64,000 nucleotides of DNA. Origin: Pseudoxanthomonas winnipegensis. Lineage in GTDB: Bacteria; Pseudomonadota; Gammaproteobacteria; Xanthomonadales; Xanthomonadaceae. The DNA lies in NCBI RefSeq assembly GCF_004283755.1, contig NZ_SHMH01000010.1, forward strand, positions 119,768-183,767, given 5' to 3'. Positions 1-10,214 of this stretch are shown piece after piece (the first letter of the stretch is position 1; each line of letters opens with the position of its first letter). The notes below the pieces were generated by a model that saw nothing but the letters and a program-made list of their open reading frames with translations, was not told the DNA's origin and made no database searches. A program made the translations under genes and the position numbers.

Positions 1-2423
1 CCTGAAGTACATTGACTCAGACATTACGTACTTTGACGCGGAGTGGCCATTTCCAACGTGATAGGCCTTTATCTCGGCTCCATCATCAGACCAGTTTACA
101 TATAGGTGTATTGAGGAGAGGACTGGTGACGCTGATTCAGTTTTCGAATACCACGCCCACATCTTCCTTTTCTCAACTCAATGGACTGCTTTCGAAGTTC
201 TTCTACATCATGCTTTTTAGTAGGAATAATGACTTGGCCATCACTCACCTCCCACCAAAGCCTCAGGAATCTGAAATCATCTCCAGTCTGTAACCCAACC
301 CGAATAGAGCATTCCAACGGCTCAACTACGGGGCGCGCCGCGATTTTTCTTGCTATCGAGTCATTGATCCAATACACGTACGGCATGTCATCAAATACAG
401 AAAACTGTTCGACTCGCCTCCTGAAAAAATTGCCTCCGTCGCGCCCGCTCTTCAGCAAGTGAATTGATTCGAGTAAACCGCTGTTCTTGTCGATCCTATT
501 GAGCTCCCGGAAAAAGATGGCTTCATCTGCCTTCCCGTGACTCCTCTCCCAAGTAACAGCCGCCGTTTCGACCATCGCATCAAGAACCCCTTGTCCAAGA
601 TCAACAAAGGTCTCCATTGCAAGATCCTCAGCCAGTACCGACTTGCGAAATGCTGAGAAGCTTTGCAGGTAAAAACATGTGCGACTGACGATCGCTCCAA
701 CACGCCCACCCAAGCGAACCAATTGGGTTGCTCGCTCGATAAACTGCGTGAGGATATTTCCTTTGGATCGTGGCAACGTCTCTTCGAGGTAGGATTTTGT
801 CGAGCGTGCAGGCTCGCCAAACGGTGGATTCATTACCAAGACATCGAATCGCTCGCGCGCGAGATCAATCAGGCGGAGTCCATCCAAAGCATCCTGGGCA
901 AACAGCCGCGCTTGATATGTCGATTTCGCTGCATGAGAGAAATCAAGAAGTGCCTCCCGCAATCTAGTTTCAGCTTGCTGCCAAGTCTCTTGTTCTTGTT
1001 CGGCAAATAGCCCGGTGCCTTTCCCTACATAAATCTCTCTCGTTAACCTCGGGAGGTCTTTCTCTGCTTGAAGAAGAACGCCCAACTCCGGGAGCCCCTT
1101 GAGCAGTTGCAGGGTCTTCTCGAACAGCTCGGCATCGCGCTTATCGAGGTTGGCCGCAAACTGCTGGCGCAACTCGCGTTCGGCAGGCGGCGCAATGGCG
1201 GCGACCACATGACCGCGACCAATCAGGGGGCGGTCTTTGGCTTTCACCCCCGCGTCGTGCCAAGCGCGCTGCGCCCGCAGCCACAGCGCCAGCGAGGCGA
1301 TCTGCGCGGCACGCGGGTCGATGTCCACACCGTAGATGTTGTGCTCGATGATCAGGCGCGGAACGTCGCGCAGAAATGCCGCCTCGCCCTCGTAGGTCTG
1401 GCTCAGTGGTTTCAGAGCGGCTTGGGGCTGAGTCGAGACATCCAACGAGCCGGGGCCGTGCTGTTGTTCCCAAGCCCATGCCTCACGGTATATCTCGGTG
1501 AAAAGATCGAAGGCGTATAGGCCAAAGTGCATGGAGCCGCAGGCCGGATCCAGCAGCTTGAGGGTGCGCGGGTCACGCAGCTTGGTGGCGGCTTGTGGCG
1601 TTTCGTCCGGTTTCACCAGCAAGTATTGGCAGCGATCGCGCAGGCCGGTGGCCCCGCCCGTGGCGTTGAACCAGAGACGCCCGAGGGTGTTGTCCACCAG
1701 AAACTCGACCACATAGCGCGGCGTGAAGAACTGGTTGCGTACCGCCAGTTCTCGGCTGTTGCGCGGTGCCTGACTGGCATCGCGCATCGCCTTGCGCTCT
1801 TCCTTCGAGTTGAAATACTGGTAGATCCAGCCGATGGTTTCGTCCTCGCTCCACAGCGGGGCGATGTCGGCATCGTTGATCAGGGTCAGTACTTGCAGCA
1901 GTGCAGCCTCGCGCGGGAACAGGCGGCCCTGCGGTGAGTAGCGGTCGAACAGGCCGGGCAAGTCTTGCGCGAGTTCATCGAACACGCTGAACAAATACAC
2001 GCGGTAGGCATCGCCGGTTTCGCCCAGGCCGGTGCCGGCCAGGCGCGCGTAGAGCTGAAAGCCCTTGGCCTGGAAGCCGTTGCCAACTGATTCGACCAAC
2101 AGGCCACGCGCTTCCGCCATACGCAGCGCCGCCAGTCGGTTGAGCACGGTGAAGGCCTGCTCACGCACGATGCGATCCAGACCCTGCATGGCGTTCATAT
2201 CACCACTAGCGGTGTAGTGCGCCAGGGTATCGCGCAGGATGCGGGCGGTTTCGCGCTGGGCGTCGTTGATATGGCGCAGACTGGCAAGCTCGGCGACAGA
2301 TCCCGCATTCGGGTCCATGCCGTAGTCGTTCTGCAGCTGGCGGGTGAACTCCTCTTCCAGCACACGGCGCGCGTCGTTGACGAAGCGCTGCAGGCGGTTT
2401 CTTGTTGTTTGGTCGAAAGCCAT
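1..2423 (-). pseudogene. pglX: BREX adenine-specific DNA methyltransferase PglX, frameshifted and cut by the window edge
   Basis: Site-specific N6-adenine methyltransferase of BREX, which marks host DNA as self and is needed for defence. The ATG at 2423 opens a 775-residue frame with the SAM-binding motif DPACGSMHFG at residues 292-301 and the catalytic NPPF at 532-535. The frame stops at 96 after a non-homologous tail. In the -1 frame, reading resumes with MWAWYSKTESASP and then SSIHLYVNWSDDGAEIKAY, which fits the usual PglX continuation and stays open to base 1. Adding one A to the A4 run (T168-T171 on the + strand) joins the frames. So this is a one-base deletion, a slippage site or a sequencing error. 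It lies 13 nt behind the TPR gene. Family members are about 1200 residues, so the remainder lies outside the window. Family call sure; the functional state is open. Confidence 0.85.
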
Positions 2424-2436
2424 GTTTGCCTATCTC

Positions 2437-3876
2437 TTAGAAGTCAGCAGAGAGCTGCTGGTCTTCTTGTTCAATGAATTTCACGGCACGCCAGCCGGTC
2501 TTGCCTTGCTTGTTGGTGCGCCGGATGGCCTGGCAGGTGACGTCGTATTGCGTTCCAGGAGTGAAGGCCTCGGCCATCTCTGGCGCGACGAAGATGTCAT
2601 CTCGACTGGTACGGATGAATGCAAATGTCTTACCCTCCTGCCTATCCAAGGTGCCGCTAAATATTTCGCACAGGCCAGGAATGGTTTGAACTTCTGACAT
2701 TCGCCAATCCAGAGGGTGGCCATCAGACTCGGCGCGGCCAATCTCCACCACGGTACCGGGCAACAAGCCTGCCACCGTGGGAAATTTTTTATGCAATAGC
2801 CCGATGCCGGTAGTGGCGCCGGTCGCTATATAGCTGAGTCCCTTTTCTGAATTGATGTGGTCAATGACGCCGCGAGTGTAGGTAAGGTTTTGTCGCTCCA
2901 GTTGTTGAAGCAATGCACGTGCACTGGACTCAGCTTTCGGCAGCGGCTGTAGAGAGTTATTGGCGAGTGCGTCTTGATACCAGTCACTGGCAAGCAGTTG
3001 ATGTAGTTCCTGCGGCACTTTGTAGGCGTGCTGCTCCCTGTACTGCAGTGCCAGGTTCGCCTGGTGTGCTGCCTCGTTGAAACGGCCCACAAGGGCGAGG
3101 CGCTGTGCCAAATGGATACGCACCTTTGCGACTTCCTGCTCCTCCCGAGCCAGCTGAGTTGCATGGGTATAACAGGTCAACGCATCCTGTGGATGCTCAA
3201 TTTCCAGGATTTCACCTAGTAGCACCCATGGCCAAGCCGCGCGCGACTGGCGGCGCAACACTGGCGTCAATCGCTTGATCGCAAAGTCTGGTTCGCCGTT
3301 GGCCAGGTGCAGTTTGCTCTGGTAGTAGTTGAGCCATTGGTCGTTTGGCTCGTCCCTTAGCGCTTGCTCCAAAACGCCAAGGCCCCACTCGTTTAGCGCC
3401 TGATCCGACTGTGGATCGACGGCTTTAGCCGCTGTCTCACGACAGACGGCACGTATGAAGCGTTTATGCAAACTATCTACAGTCTTTCCTGCCTCATTGA
3501 CGAAAGGCTTCTTGTCCTCCTCTGAAAAACTCTCGTTTCCCACCCAGCGGGCAAAAAGAAGAAACTCAGACCAATCCTTGGATGCCTTCCCCGCAAGGCG
3601 AAGAAATTGTGAAAAAGCACTATCGCCACGCAGTGCGTCAGCCATGTGCGAGAACTCGCGCATGTACGGTGACAGTTGGCCAGATAACGCCGCAGGAGAC
3701 AGCTGCTTTGTCTCGTAACGATCGACGATTTCTTTTACATGGTCATACAGCGCCCATGCGTAGGCTCGAAGAAACCATACGTCAGCATTGTTTTGGGGGT
3801 ACTCCGACCTGGCCAAATCCAGGGCTTCTGCATGCCGTTTTTGCTTGCGAAGTGCAAAGATTTCACCGGAGCTCAC
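2437..3876 (-). CDS. TPR-repeat protein with C-terminal OB/cold-shock-like modules, BREX-embedded, function unknown
   Basis: 479 residues. Roughly residues 1-300 are helical and TPR-like (for example the segments around ALDLARSEYPQNNADVW and the AIKRLTPVLRRQ repeats), typical of protein-protein scaffolds. Residues about 328-385 and 405-472 look like two small beta-barrel OB/cold-shock-type modules, with patterns such as GKTFAFIRTSRDDIFV followed by a basic strand, which would suit single-stranded nucleic acid binding. The start codon overlaps the helicase stop by 4 nt (ATGA), so the two are almost certainly translated together. It is not one of the BREX core proteins known to me. I infer a partner that targets or loads the helicase; the fold assignment is by eye and moderate. 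Confidence 0.6.
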   Translation of the reverse strand: MSSGEIFALRKQKRHAEALDLARSEYPQNNADVWFLRAYAWALYDHVKEIVDRYETKQLSPAALSGQLSPYMREFSHMADALRGDSAFSQFLRLAGKASKDWSEFLLFARWVGNESFSEEDKKPFVNEAGKTVDSLHKRFIRAVCRETAAKAVDPQSDQALNEWGLGVLEQALRDEPNDQWLNYYQSKLHLANGEPDFAIKRLTPVLRRQSRAAWPWVLLGEILEIEHPQDALTCYTHATQLAREEQEVAKVRIHLAQRLALVGRFNEAAHQANLALQYREQHAYKVPQELHQLLASDWYQDALANNSLQPLPKAESSARALLQQLERQNLTYTRGVIDHINSEKGLSYIATGATTGIGLLHKKFPTVAGLLPGTVVEIGRAESDGHPLDWRMSEVQTIPGLCEIFSGTLDRQEGKTFAFIRTSRDDIFVAPEMAEAFTPGTQYDVTCQAIRRTNKQGKTGWRAVKFIEQEDQQLSADF

Positions 3877-5975
3877 TGGATTTCCTCTTTTTGCGCCGTC
3901 ATCAAGCGCTGTACTTCCTCATAGAGGCCGTGGCTACTGCCTGGGCCGCCGACTTCCTGAGCAGCCGTCCAAGTAAAGGCGCCGTCGTAAGTGAAATCAA
4001 TCTCACCTTTGCGACAAGCATCAGCAAAGCTCAATCGCAGCCGATACGGCATCGACTTTTGACCGATACGTTGAATTCCCGATTCGGCAATAGCTTTATC
4101 CAGACCATCCAGAAACTCTTGTATGAACTGGCTTGGCTGCTCCGTGCTGGATTTGGCAGCCAGCACACCAAGCGATGTGAGCGCATCCTCTGCCAATTGA
4201 CTATCTGATAAGGCGCCAGGAACAGATCCAGAGCGACCGACCTGTAATTTGCCATTGTAGTAATACTGAACTACGGCGCGTTTGCCATTGCGCGAAAGGG
4301 TGTAGCGCTCGCAATACTGCAAGTGCTGCAACTGTTCAATTTCGATGCCTTGAGCCCCCCACACCAGGCGTAACTGCTGATGGGTTTTCATCAAGGGGGC
4401 AATAGCGGGTGTGAACGAAAGCCTCTGCCAGTCTGGATCAGTCATGAGCTCCTGAAGTCCAGCCTTTTCAGGTTTTTCAGACGCGCCTGATGAGCCAGTC
4501 CAGGCGATGTCACCGGTGGGTGTGAAGTCAGGGGGATTCACGATGATCAGTTTCTTGGCTGCTCGCGTGATGGCCGTATAAGCCCAACGGAAGAACGATG
4601 CATTGCGAGAGCCCCTCCCGGACCCGAAGTCAACAAGGACAGTATTCCATTCCCCGCCCTGCGCCTTGTGACAGGTCATGGCATAGCCGTACTTGACCTG
4701 GAGCGCGTTGAAGTACGGGTCGTCACGGATAACTTTCCGGAATTCAGCCGACTTTGGATGCAGGTCAGGGTGGCGCTTTCGAAAATCTACCAAAAGCGCC
4801 CGCTGCTCCAACGGGGTCAATTCACGGTTAGGCGAATCTAGCAAGTTCTCTAGTACTAGGCAGTTTGTCTGGATGACGCTGCCATCCGCATCACGAAAAG
4901 CAACGGTGATATTGCGGAACCACAACTCAACATGGTGGCCTCCCTTGAGATTTACTGGCACACGTTGTGCGTCTGCTCCCACCTCCATGACCTTGACTAG
5001 ATCGCCATTGCTGAGTTCGTGCGTTGTTGAGTTTTTGTTTATTAACAGCGTTTCGCCCACCTGGATAGGCAGACTGGCATCGCCCCAACGACGATCTCTG
5101 ATGTTACGGTTGTAGTCCAGCGCATTGGCGTTAGAGTGCACGACTGCGACGTTAGAAGTTTTTGTCTGCAACCCTTGAACGACCAGATCGACGGCTCTTT
5201 GGGCATCTACCTGTTCAATATCCTGTCCATTGGGCTGCAGTGAAAATTTATTGAACCGCTCGGCCAGCATCGCGTCGCGCAACTCCGTCGCACGGTCGAG
5301 AATGGCACTGCCCTGCGCCTGACGCATGACATTTTTCAAATCGAACGAATCCACCTTCAACTTGAATTGCTCACTCAGATACGCATCTGACAAGGCCGGT
5401 GACGCATTTTCTCCAACCGGAGGTAGCTGCGCAGGATCGCCGACGAAAAGCAGCTTGGTAAGGTGATCCTTTGTGCGACCTGATCTGTTCATTCGAGCAA
5501 AGGTCACGATATCCAGTAGCAATCTGCCGGAACCGAACTGCATGAAATCACCGTGATTCTCCTTATCTCCGACCATTGACGATTCGTCGATCACGAACAA
5601 GGAAACAACCGACTCATCCTCCTTCAATGGAAAGATCATCCGCATTCCGGGGTCGTTGGCCGTCTCGGCCCCTTCATTCACCTCCAAATGGGTCAGCGTG
5701 TAGATCGCCCGATGGATAGTCAACCCTTCGTATCCAGAGTTTCCTGTGATTTGTTTGATCTTATTGCCCAGAATTCGGGCAGCCCTACCTGTCGGCGCCA
5801 GGAGACTGCAGGAGAGGTTCATCTCCTCTAGCGTTTTGACCAGTTTGGCAACAAGTGTGGTCTTACCAGTACCTGCACTGCCACGCAGGACAAAAGCATC
5901 TCGAGAGTCATCAAGTAGAAAGGTTTTAATGGCATCCAGCGCGGCGGACTGCTCTTCGGTCAGTTGTATTTCCAT
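3873..5975 (-). CDS. SF1 DNA helicase of the RecD/UvrD type, BREX-embedded
   Basis: 700-residue superfamily 1 helicase. Walker A GSAGTGKTT is near residues 32-40, Walker B is LFVIDESSM, and motif III is VGDPAQLPPV. The C-terminal RecA-like half has MTCHKAQGGEWNTV and WAYTAITRAAKKLI, the UvrD_C_2 signature of RecD2-like enzymes. About 170 C-terminal residues beyond the helicase core match nothing I recognise. It should unwind or translocate on DNA using ATP. It begins 5 nt after the brxC stop and overlaps the TPR gene by 4 nt, so it belongs to the BREX transcript. It is not a DEAD/DEAH or Lhr-type BrxH by its motifs. Helicase identity is firm; its role in defence is inference. Confidence 0.85.
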   Translation of the reverse strand: MEIQLTEEQSAALDAIKTFLLDDSRDAFVLRGSAGTGKTTLVAKLVKTLEEMNLSCSLLAPTGRAARILGNKIKQITGNSGYEGLTIHRAIYTLTHLEVNEGAETANDPGMRMIFPLKEDESVVSLFVIDESSMVGDKENHGDFMQFGSGRLLLDIVTFARMNRSGRTKDHLTKLLFVGDPAQLPPVGENASPALSDAYLSEQFKLKVDSFDLKNVMRQAQGSAILDRATELRDAMLAERFNKFSLQPNGQDIEQVDAQRAVDLVVQGLQTKTSNVAVVHSNANALDYNRNIRDRRWGDASLPIQVGETLLINKNSTTHELSNGDLVKVMEVGADAQRVPVNLKGGHHVELWFRNITVAFRDADGSVIQTNCLVLENLLDSPNRELTPLEQRALLVDFRKRHPDLHPKSAEFRKVIRDDPYFNALQVKYGYAMTCHKAQGGEWNTVLVDFGSGRGSRNASFFRWAYTAITRAAKKLIIVNPPDFTPTGDIAWTGSSGASEKPEKAGLQELMTDPDWQRLSFTPAIAPLMKTHQQLRLVWGAQGIEIEQLQHLQYCERYTLSRNGKRAVVQYYYNGKLQVGRSGSVPGALSDSQLAEDALTSLGVLAAKSSTEQPSQFIQEFLDGLDKAIAESGIQRIGQKSMPYRLRLSFADACRKGEIDFTYDGAFTWTAAQEVGGPGSSHGLYEEVQRLMTAQKEEIQ

Positions 5976-5980
5976 GCAGC

Positions 5981-8900
5981 TCAGGCGCCCCCAGAATTCA
6001 TCACAAACTTGATTTCCGCCTCTGTATAGAGGCCAAGCTGCACCTTGATTTCCTGTAGCTGTAGGATCAACGCCTCAATGTCTGCAGCCGACGTCATCTT
6101 CACTGGAATCGCGATCGACTTGATCAGCTTGGCTGGGCCTTCTTCTCCGTTCTTGGAGCGCTCTTCCTCCATGCGCTGGCGAAGCCGCTCCTGGCCTTGG
6201 CGCTGGATGGAGCGCTTTAGGTCTTCGAGGGTGCTGTTGATGTCGTAGTCGCGGGCGAGCAGCTTCTTCAGTCCGGCCAGATCCTGTGTAGCGGCCAGGG
6301 CGAGCCCGTCCAGCCGGTTCACGGCGTTGCCGCGCTCCTCCTGGGTGAGCTCTTCCCACTCGGGGATACGCTGCAGATCCTCGACACCTTCCTTCAAACG
6401 GAGCTTCTGCTGATCGGAGAGCGTGATGACCGCATCGCGCACGCGGCCCTTCAGATGGGTAAGCTGCGAATTGAAGTCAGCCGTGTGCTTGTAGAAGTCC
6501 TCCTTGCCCAAGCGCTCAGACAGGGTTCCCAGGTCTTCGGCAAGTTCGCGGCGCAGCTCGCCTGGCACGCCGGTGTCCGGCAAGGCTTCGATGTCGCGGC
6601 GATGGGCTTGCAAGTCGCGAAGCGTGGCGTCGAGCCCGTTGTCAAGCGCCCGCTTCACTTCCAGCGCCCACTTGAGGTTGTCGTAAATGGCGGATGTTTC
6701 TGCGCCCAACCGCTGCGGGGCGTCGGAGGCATCGGTGAACAGGACATCGGCAATGTCCTGATTCAAGGTGCGGATGCGGTCACTGCCTGCCAGCCCAAGG
6801 CCACTGAGCTTTTCGGCCAAAGAGCCATAGTCGTGCTGGAAGCGCGGAAAATGCTTCGCCGCCGCCTTGCTGATCTCCTGCTCCAACGGGATCACCATGT
6901 CGCCCACCAGTTCGGTGAGCCTTTCAGCGGCACGACCGAGCGTTTCGATGGACGGGCGCTCGTCGCGCAGGGCGACGCCGATCTGCTTGAAGGAGTTGTT
7001 GGTCTTCAGGGCGTCGATCGCCTGCTGACCGGCTGCCGTGACTTCGCGCCCGGATACCTTGAGCTTGATTTCACCCGCCATGAGCATGGCGGCCACGATG
7101 TAGCGCGTGGTATCGGGTGACCAGCCAAACGGATCGTTGCTGAAGTCGTCGAGCAGCCGCTTGCCATCGACGGTACCGCGCTTGTCGATGTAGTCGCGGA
7201 TGCTGATCATCGCCTTGTGGTCAGTCTTGAACGAGGCGCGACCGGCCACGGTTTGCACCAGGCCGAGCGGGTCCAGCGCACTGCCGATGGCGGCGGGGTT
7301 GGCGACCTTGAGGAATTTCTCGGCGGTGTCGGTTCCAGCGCGTACCGGAGCTTCTACGTACCGGTCGAACACCTGGTCGGCAACGTCGGAGAGCAGCTTC
7401 TTGGCGGCCTCCAGCAAATCAGCATCCAGTGCCGACACCGCCGTGGCCTGGCCGCGGAACACAAACGAGCCGGCTTGCAGAGTTTGTTTGATCTTGCTCT
7501 GGAGCTGGGTCGCCAGCTTGGCAGCACGGTCGAGCTGGCCGGTGCAGTAGTCCTTTACCTCTTGGTCGGGCTCGTTGCGGTGCAGCTCGGCAATGCGCTG
7601 ACAGCGATAGATTTCGTTCGCCAGATCGTCGAGTTCGGAATTGGCGCGAGCCAAGAGCCCGATGACGTTCCGACCGGCCCGACTACGGGAGTCATCCAGC
7701 ATCCGGTTCTTGGCGGTGTCGTAGTCACTGGCAGGCACCAACTCAACAACGGTCTGGATGGTGCTCTGATCACCGGCCAGGCTGGTGATGGCGCTGCCGG
7801 CCTGGACTTTCAGACCCGTTGCGACGGCCATCGTGCCGTGGAGGCTGACACGGGGCAGCGGATCGAAGGACTCGCGCAACGCATCGTTGAAAATGCGCTT
7901 CACATCCACGGTGCGCAACGCAATGGCGCCACGCTCCTGCTCGATATCCCGCAGCTTCTCGCTGAGGAACACGAGGTTGCCATCCTTCTCGCCCAGCGGC
8001 ACATGCACGTCGTTCAGCATCTCTTCGACGGCTTTCTTTACCGTATCAAGCTGCGATGCTGCAGTGATCGACGGGTGCATCAAACTGGCGACGTTCTGCA
8101 CCGACACCGGCAGGTTGCCGAGGATCTGCAGTACGGCGACGGACTTGGCGATGTCCTGATGCAGTTGCGAATCCGGGAAGTGAATCTGGACCTTGCCAAC
8201 CGCCTGGTGGATGGACGTGAAAGCGCGACGAATGTCCTTCTCCAGTTCGTCGTAAAGCGTGACCGTGGTGGCGAGCCAGCCGACCGGCTGATCGGCCATC
8301 GCCTTCGAGCCGCCTTCGCCTTTCAAGACGTCCTGGATCACCTTGATCGCAGAGCGCAGGCCGATGCCGCCAGTGGACTTGGCCAGGGCGCCCAGCAAGT
8401 GCAGCAGGATGTCGAAGTGAGCTGGCAGGAACGGGTAGAGATTAGTGAAACTCTCTTTGCTGAAGTCCGCGTGGTAGTACTTGGCGTCTTGCAACTTGGT
8501 GTTGTGTCGCAGCGCCTGACCATGGGCATCGAACAGCTTGCCCAGTTCGGTCTCGCCAGCCGGTGACTTGCCGAGCAGGCGGCGATAGCAGATCTCTTTG
8601 ATGTCGCTCGATTCAAGGTCAATCTGGATCGGGAAGCGGTCTTTCAGCTTATAGAGCTTGTCCGAGTTCAGCGCTGCGCGAGGATCGTCCTCAGTAAGGG
8701 TCTGCTGCGCAGTGGAGATGATCCAGGCCTTGCCATCGCCCAGCCTCTTGAGGTTCTTGGCCAGACCATCGAGGTTTAGGATCAGGTTGTCGCGCGAGGC
8801 TACGTACTGCCCAACTTCGTCGACGATGAAGATGATGTTCTGCTTGCCGCTCTTCTCGCGGACGATGTCGATCATCTCCTGCACGCGCTGGTCTTCGAAC

Positions 8901-9610
8901 TGGAAGAAGCCCTCGGTGCTGGACGAGAAGGACTTGGCCTCCGGGAAGAGTGCCGGGTACATCTCGTGGGCTATCTTGGGGATCAGCCCGTCGATAGCGA
9001 GCGGGTTGTTTTGTACGCGGGCCCAGGTCGCACCCGGCAGCGCTTGGGCAATACGATCGTGCAACTCGGGGGTGCGACCGTCCTTCTCGACCATGCGCTC
9101 AAAAGCGGCAACCTTCAGGTTGCGCGAGTAGCCGGCCCACTGCAGCACCTTAAAGTAGAGGACCGTGGAGACGTCTTCCATGGTGGCGCCGGCAAGCATT
9201 TCACTGGCCAGATCCAGCATGACCACAGCAGCCGGGAAGCGCTTCGCCACAGTGCTGAGGAGTGCCTTGGTCTGTGGCTTGTGCAGGCGGTCTTGCAGGT
9301 AGTTGATGAATGGCGTGCCGTCGATGGTGCGTTGATCGTCAAACGCCAGGCCGAGGTACTTGGTGAACGAGCTCTTACCGGAGCCGTAGAAGCCTGAAAC
9401 CCAAACGCCCACCTCATTTTCGCCACCGGACTCCATCGCGAGCTGCATGCGATCGAGGAGCTTGCGAAACTGCTCCTCAATGCTTTCGGTGACCACGTAT
9501 TCGGAGATCTCAGCCTTGAGGCGGCCTTCTTGCGAGGCGCCATAGGTGATGACCTTCTCAATGGTCCGGTAGATGTCCTTGCTTGGGTCGAAGAGTGAGC
9601 GAATGGTCAT
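5981..9610 (-). CDS. brxC: BREX core ATPase BrxC
   Basis: 1209-residue P-loop ATPase, the large core component of BREX (PglY/BrxC family) needed for phage restriction and for methylation in characterised systems. The N-terminus with SLFDPSKDIYRTIEKVI and Walker A GFYGSGKSS at residues 73-81 is diagnostic. A Walker B-like NIIFIVDEVGQYV lies in the first third. The C-terminal half is long, helical and charged, likely coiled coil. Length matches the family. It starts 28 nt after brxB and ends 5 nt before the helicase gene. GTG/ATG choice: ATG at 9610 precedes the conserved N-terminus, so the start is well supported. Intact. Confidence 0.95.
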   Translation of the reverse strand: MTIRSLFDPSKDIYRTIEKVITYGASQEGRLKAEISEYVVTESIEEQFRKLLDRMQLAMESGGENEVGVWVSGFYGSGKSSFTKYLGLAFDDQRTIDGTPFINYLQDRLHKPQTKALLSTVAKRFPAAVVMLDLASEMLAGATMEDVSTVLYFKVLQWAGYSRNLKVAAFERMVEKDGRTPELHDRIAQALPGATWARVQNNPLAIDGLIPKIAHEMYPALFPEAKSFSSSTEGFFQFEDQRVQEMIDIVREKSGKQNIIFIVDEVGQYVASRDNLILNLDGLAKNLKRLGDGKAWIISTAQQTLTEDDPRAALNSDKLYKLKDRFPIQIDLESSDIKEICYRRLLGKSPAGETELGKLFDAHGQALRHNTKLQDAKYYHADFSKESFTNLYPFLPAHFDILLHLLGALAKSTGGIGLRSAIKVIQDVLKGEGGSKAMADQPVGWLATTVTLYDELEKDIRRAFTSIHQAVGKVQIHFPDSQLHQDIAKSVAVLQILGNLPVSVQNVASLMHPSITAASQLDTVKKAVEEMLNDVHVPLGEKDGNLVFLSEKLRDIEQERGAIALRTVDVKRIFNDALRESFDPLPRVSLHGTMAVATGLKVQAGSAITSLAGDQSTIQTVVELVPASDYDTAKNRMLDDSRSRAGRNVIGLLARANSELDDLANEIYRCQRIAELHRNEPDQEVKDYCTGQLDRAAKLATQLQSKIKQTLQAGSFVFRGQATAVSALDADLLEAAKKLLSDVADQVFDRYVEAPVRAGTDTAEKFLKVANPAAIGSALDPLGLVQTVAGRASFKTDHKAMISIRDYIDKRGTVDGKRLLDDFSNDPFGWSPDTTRYIVAAMLMAGEIKLKVSGREVTAAGQQAIDALKTNNSFKQIGVALRDERPSIETLGRAAERLTELVGDMVIPLEQEISKAAAKHFPRFQHDYGSLAEKLSGLGLAGSDRIRTLNQDIADVLFTDASDAPQRLGAETSAIYDNLKWALEVKRALDNGLDATLRDLQAHRRDIEALPDTGVPGELRRELAEDLGTLSERLGKEDFYKHTADFNSQLTHLKGRVRDAVITLSDQQKLRLKEGVEDLQRIPEWEELTQEERGNAVNRLDGLALAATQDLAGLKKLLARDYDINSTLEDLKRSIQRQGQERLRQRMEEERSKNGEEGPAKLIKSIAIPVKMTSAADIEALILQLQEIKVQLGLYTEAEIKFVMNSGGA

Positions 9611-9638
9611 AGGTTTATCCCAGGGTTCTTTTGTCTGT

Positions 9639-10214
9639 TCAGCCGCCGACGTGGACAGAGCGGTAATTGCCGTCTTCCGGGTAGAAGCCGAGAAACTTCA
9701 GGCGCGTCTTGCCGGTTCGCACGCCGGGGTACAGAAAAATCGTCGGCACATGAAACTTGCCCTGGAGCTGACTCTCGATGGCACCGATCCGCATAAATGG
9801 GTGCAGTGCCTCAAGGTCCGTTACCAAGAGCAGCGCGTTCTGCTGGCCTTCGAGCGGCTGCAGGGCATCCTCAAGTCGCTTCAGCAGGCCGTTATCCGCC
9901 GTCAGGATGTCCGCCAGCGCCTTGTTGGTACGCGGCCAATCCAGCGGAGCGGACTTGTCCTCCATCACGCAGAGCGACCAGAACGGGTCGTCTTTGAGCA
10001 GCGCCCAGATCTGTTCGGCGATGGAGAACGTGTGCACGTCCCAGCCTTCTTGGTGCAGTTTGGCCACCCAGGCGGGCGTTTGCCGCTTCACCTCGAGGAT
10101 TTGCTCTGGTGGGAAGACGAGGTAGTAAATCGGCTCGAAGCTCGCATGACCGAGCTCACGCCCGTGGCGGATGCGCTCGCGCAATTCGTCGAAATCAGCT
10201 TTGAGTGAGGACAT
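9639..10214 (-). CDS. brxB: BREX protein BrxB (DUF1788)
   Basis: 191 residues, the normal size for BrxB, a small BREX core protein of unresolved biochemical role. Recognised from the FEPIYYLVFPPEQILEVKR segment near residues 25-45 and the C-terminal FLYPGVRTGKTRLKFLGFY. The reading frame overlaps the end of brxA by 20 nt, so translation is coupled. No enzymatic motif is visible. Family assignment rests on these conserved blocks and on the position between brxA and brxC. Confidence 0.92.
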   Translation of the reverse strand: MSSLKADFDELRERIRHGRELGHASFEPIYYLVFPPEQILEVKRQTPAWVAKLHQEGWDVHTFSIAEQIWALLKDDPFWSLCVMEDKSAPLDWPRTNKALADILTADNGLLKRLEDALQPLEGQQNALLLVTDLEALHPFMRIGAIESQLQGKFHVPTIFLYPGVRTGKTRLKFLGFYPEDGNYRSVHVGG

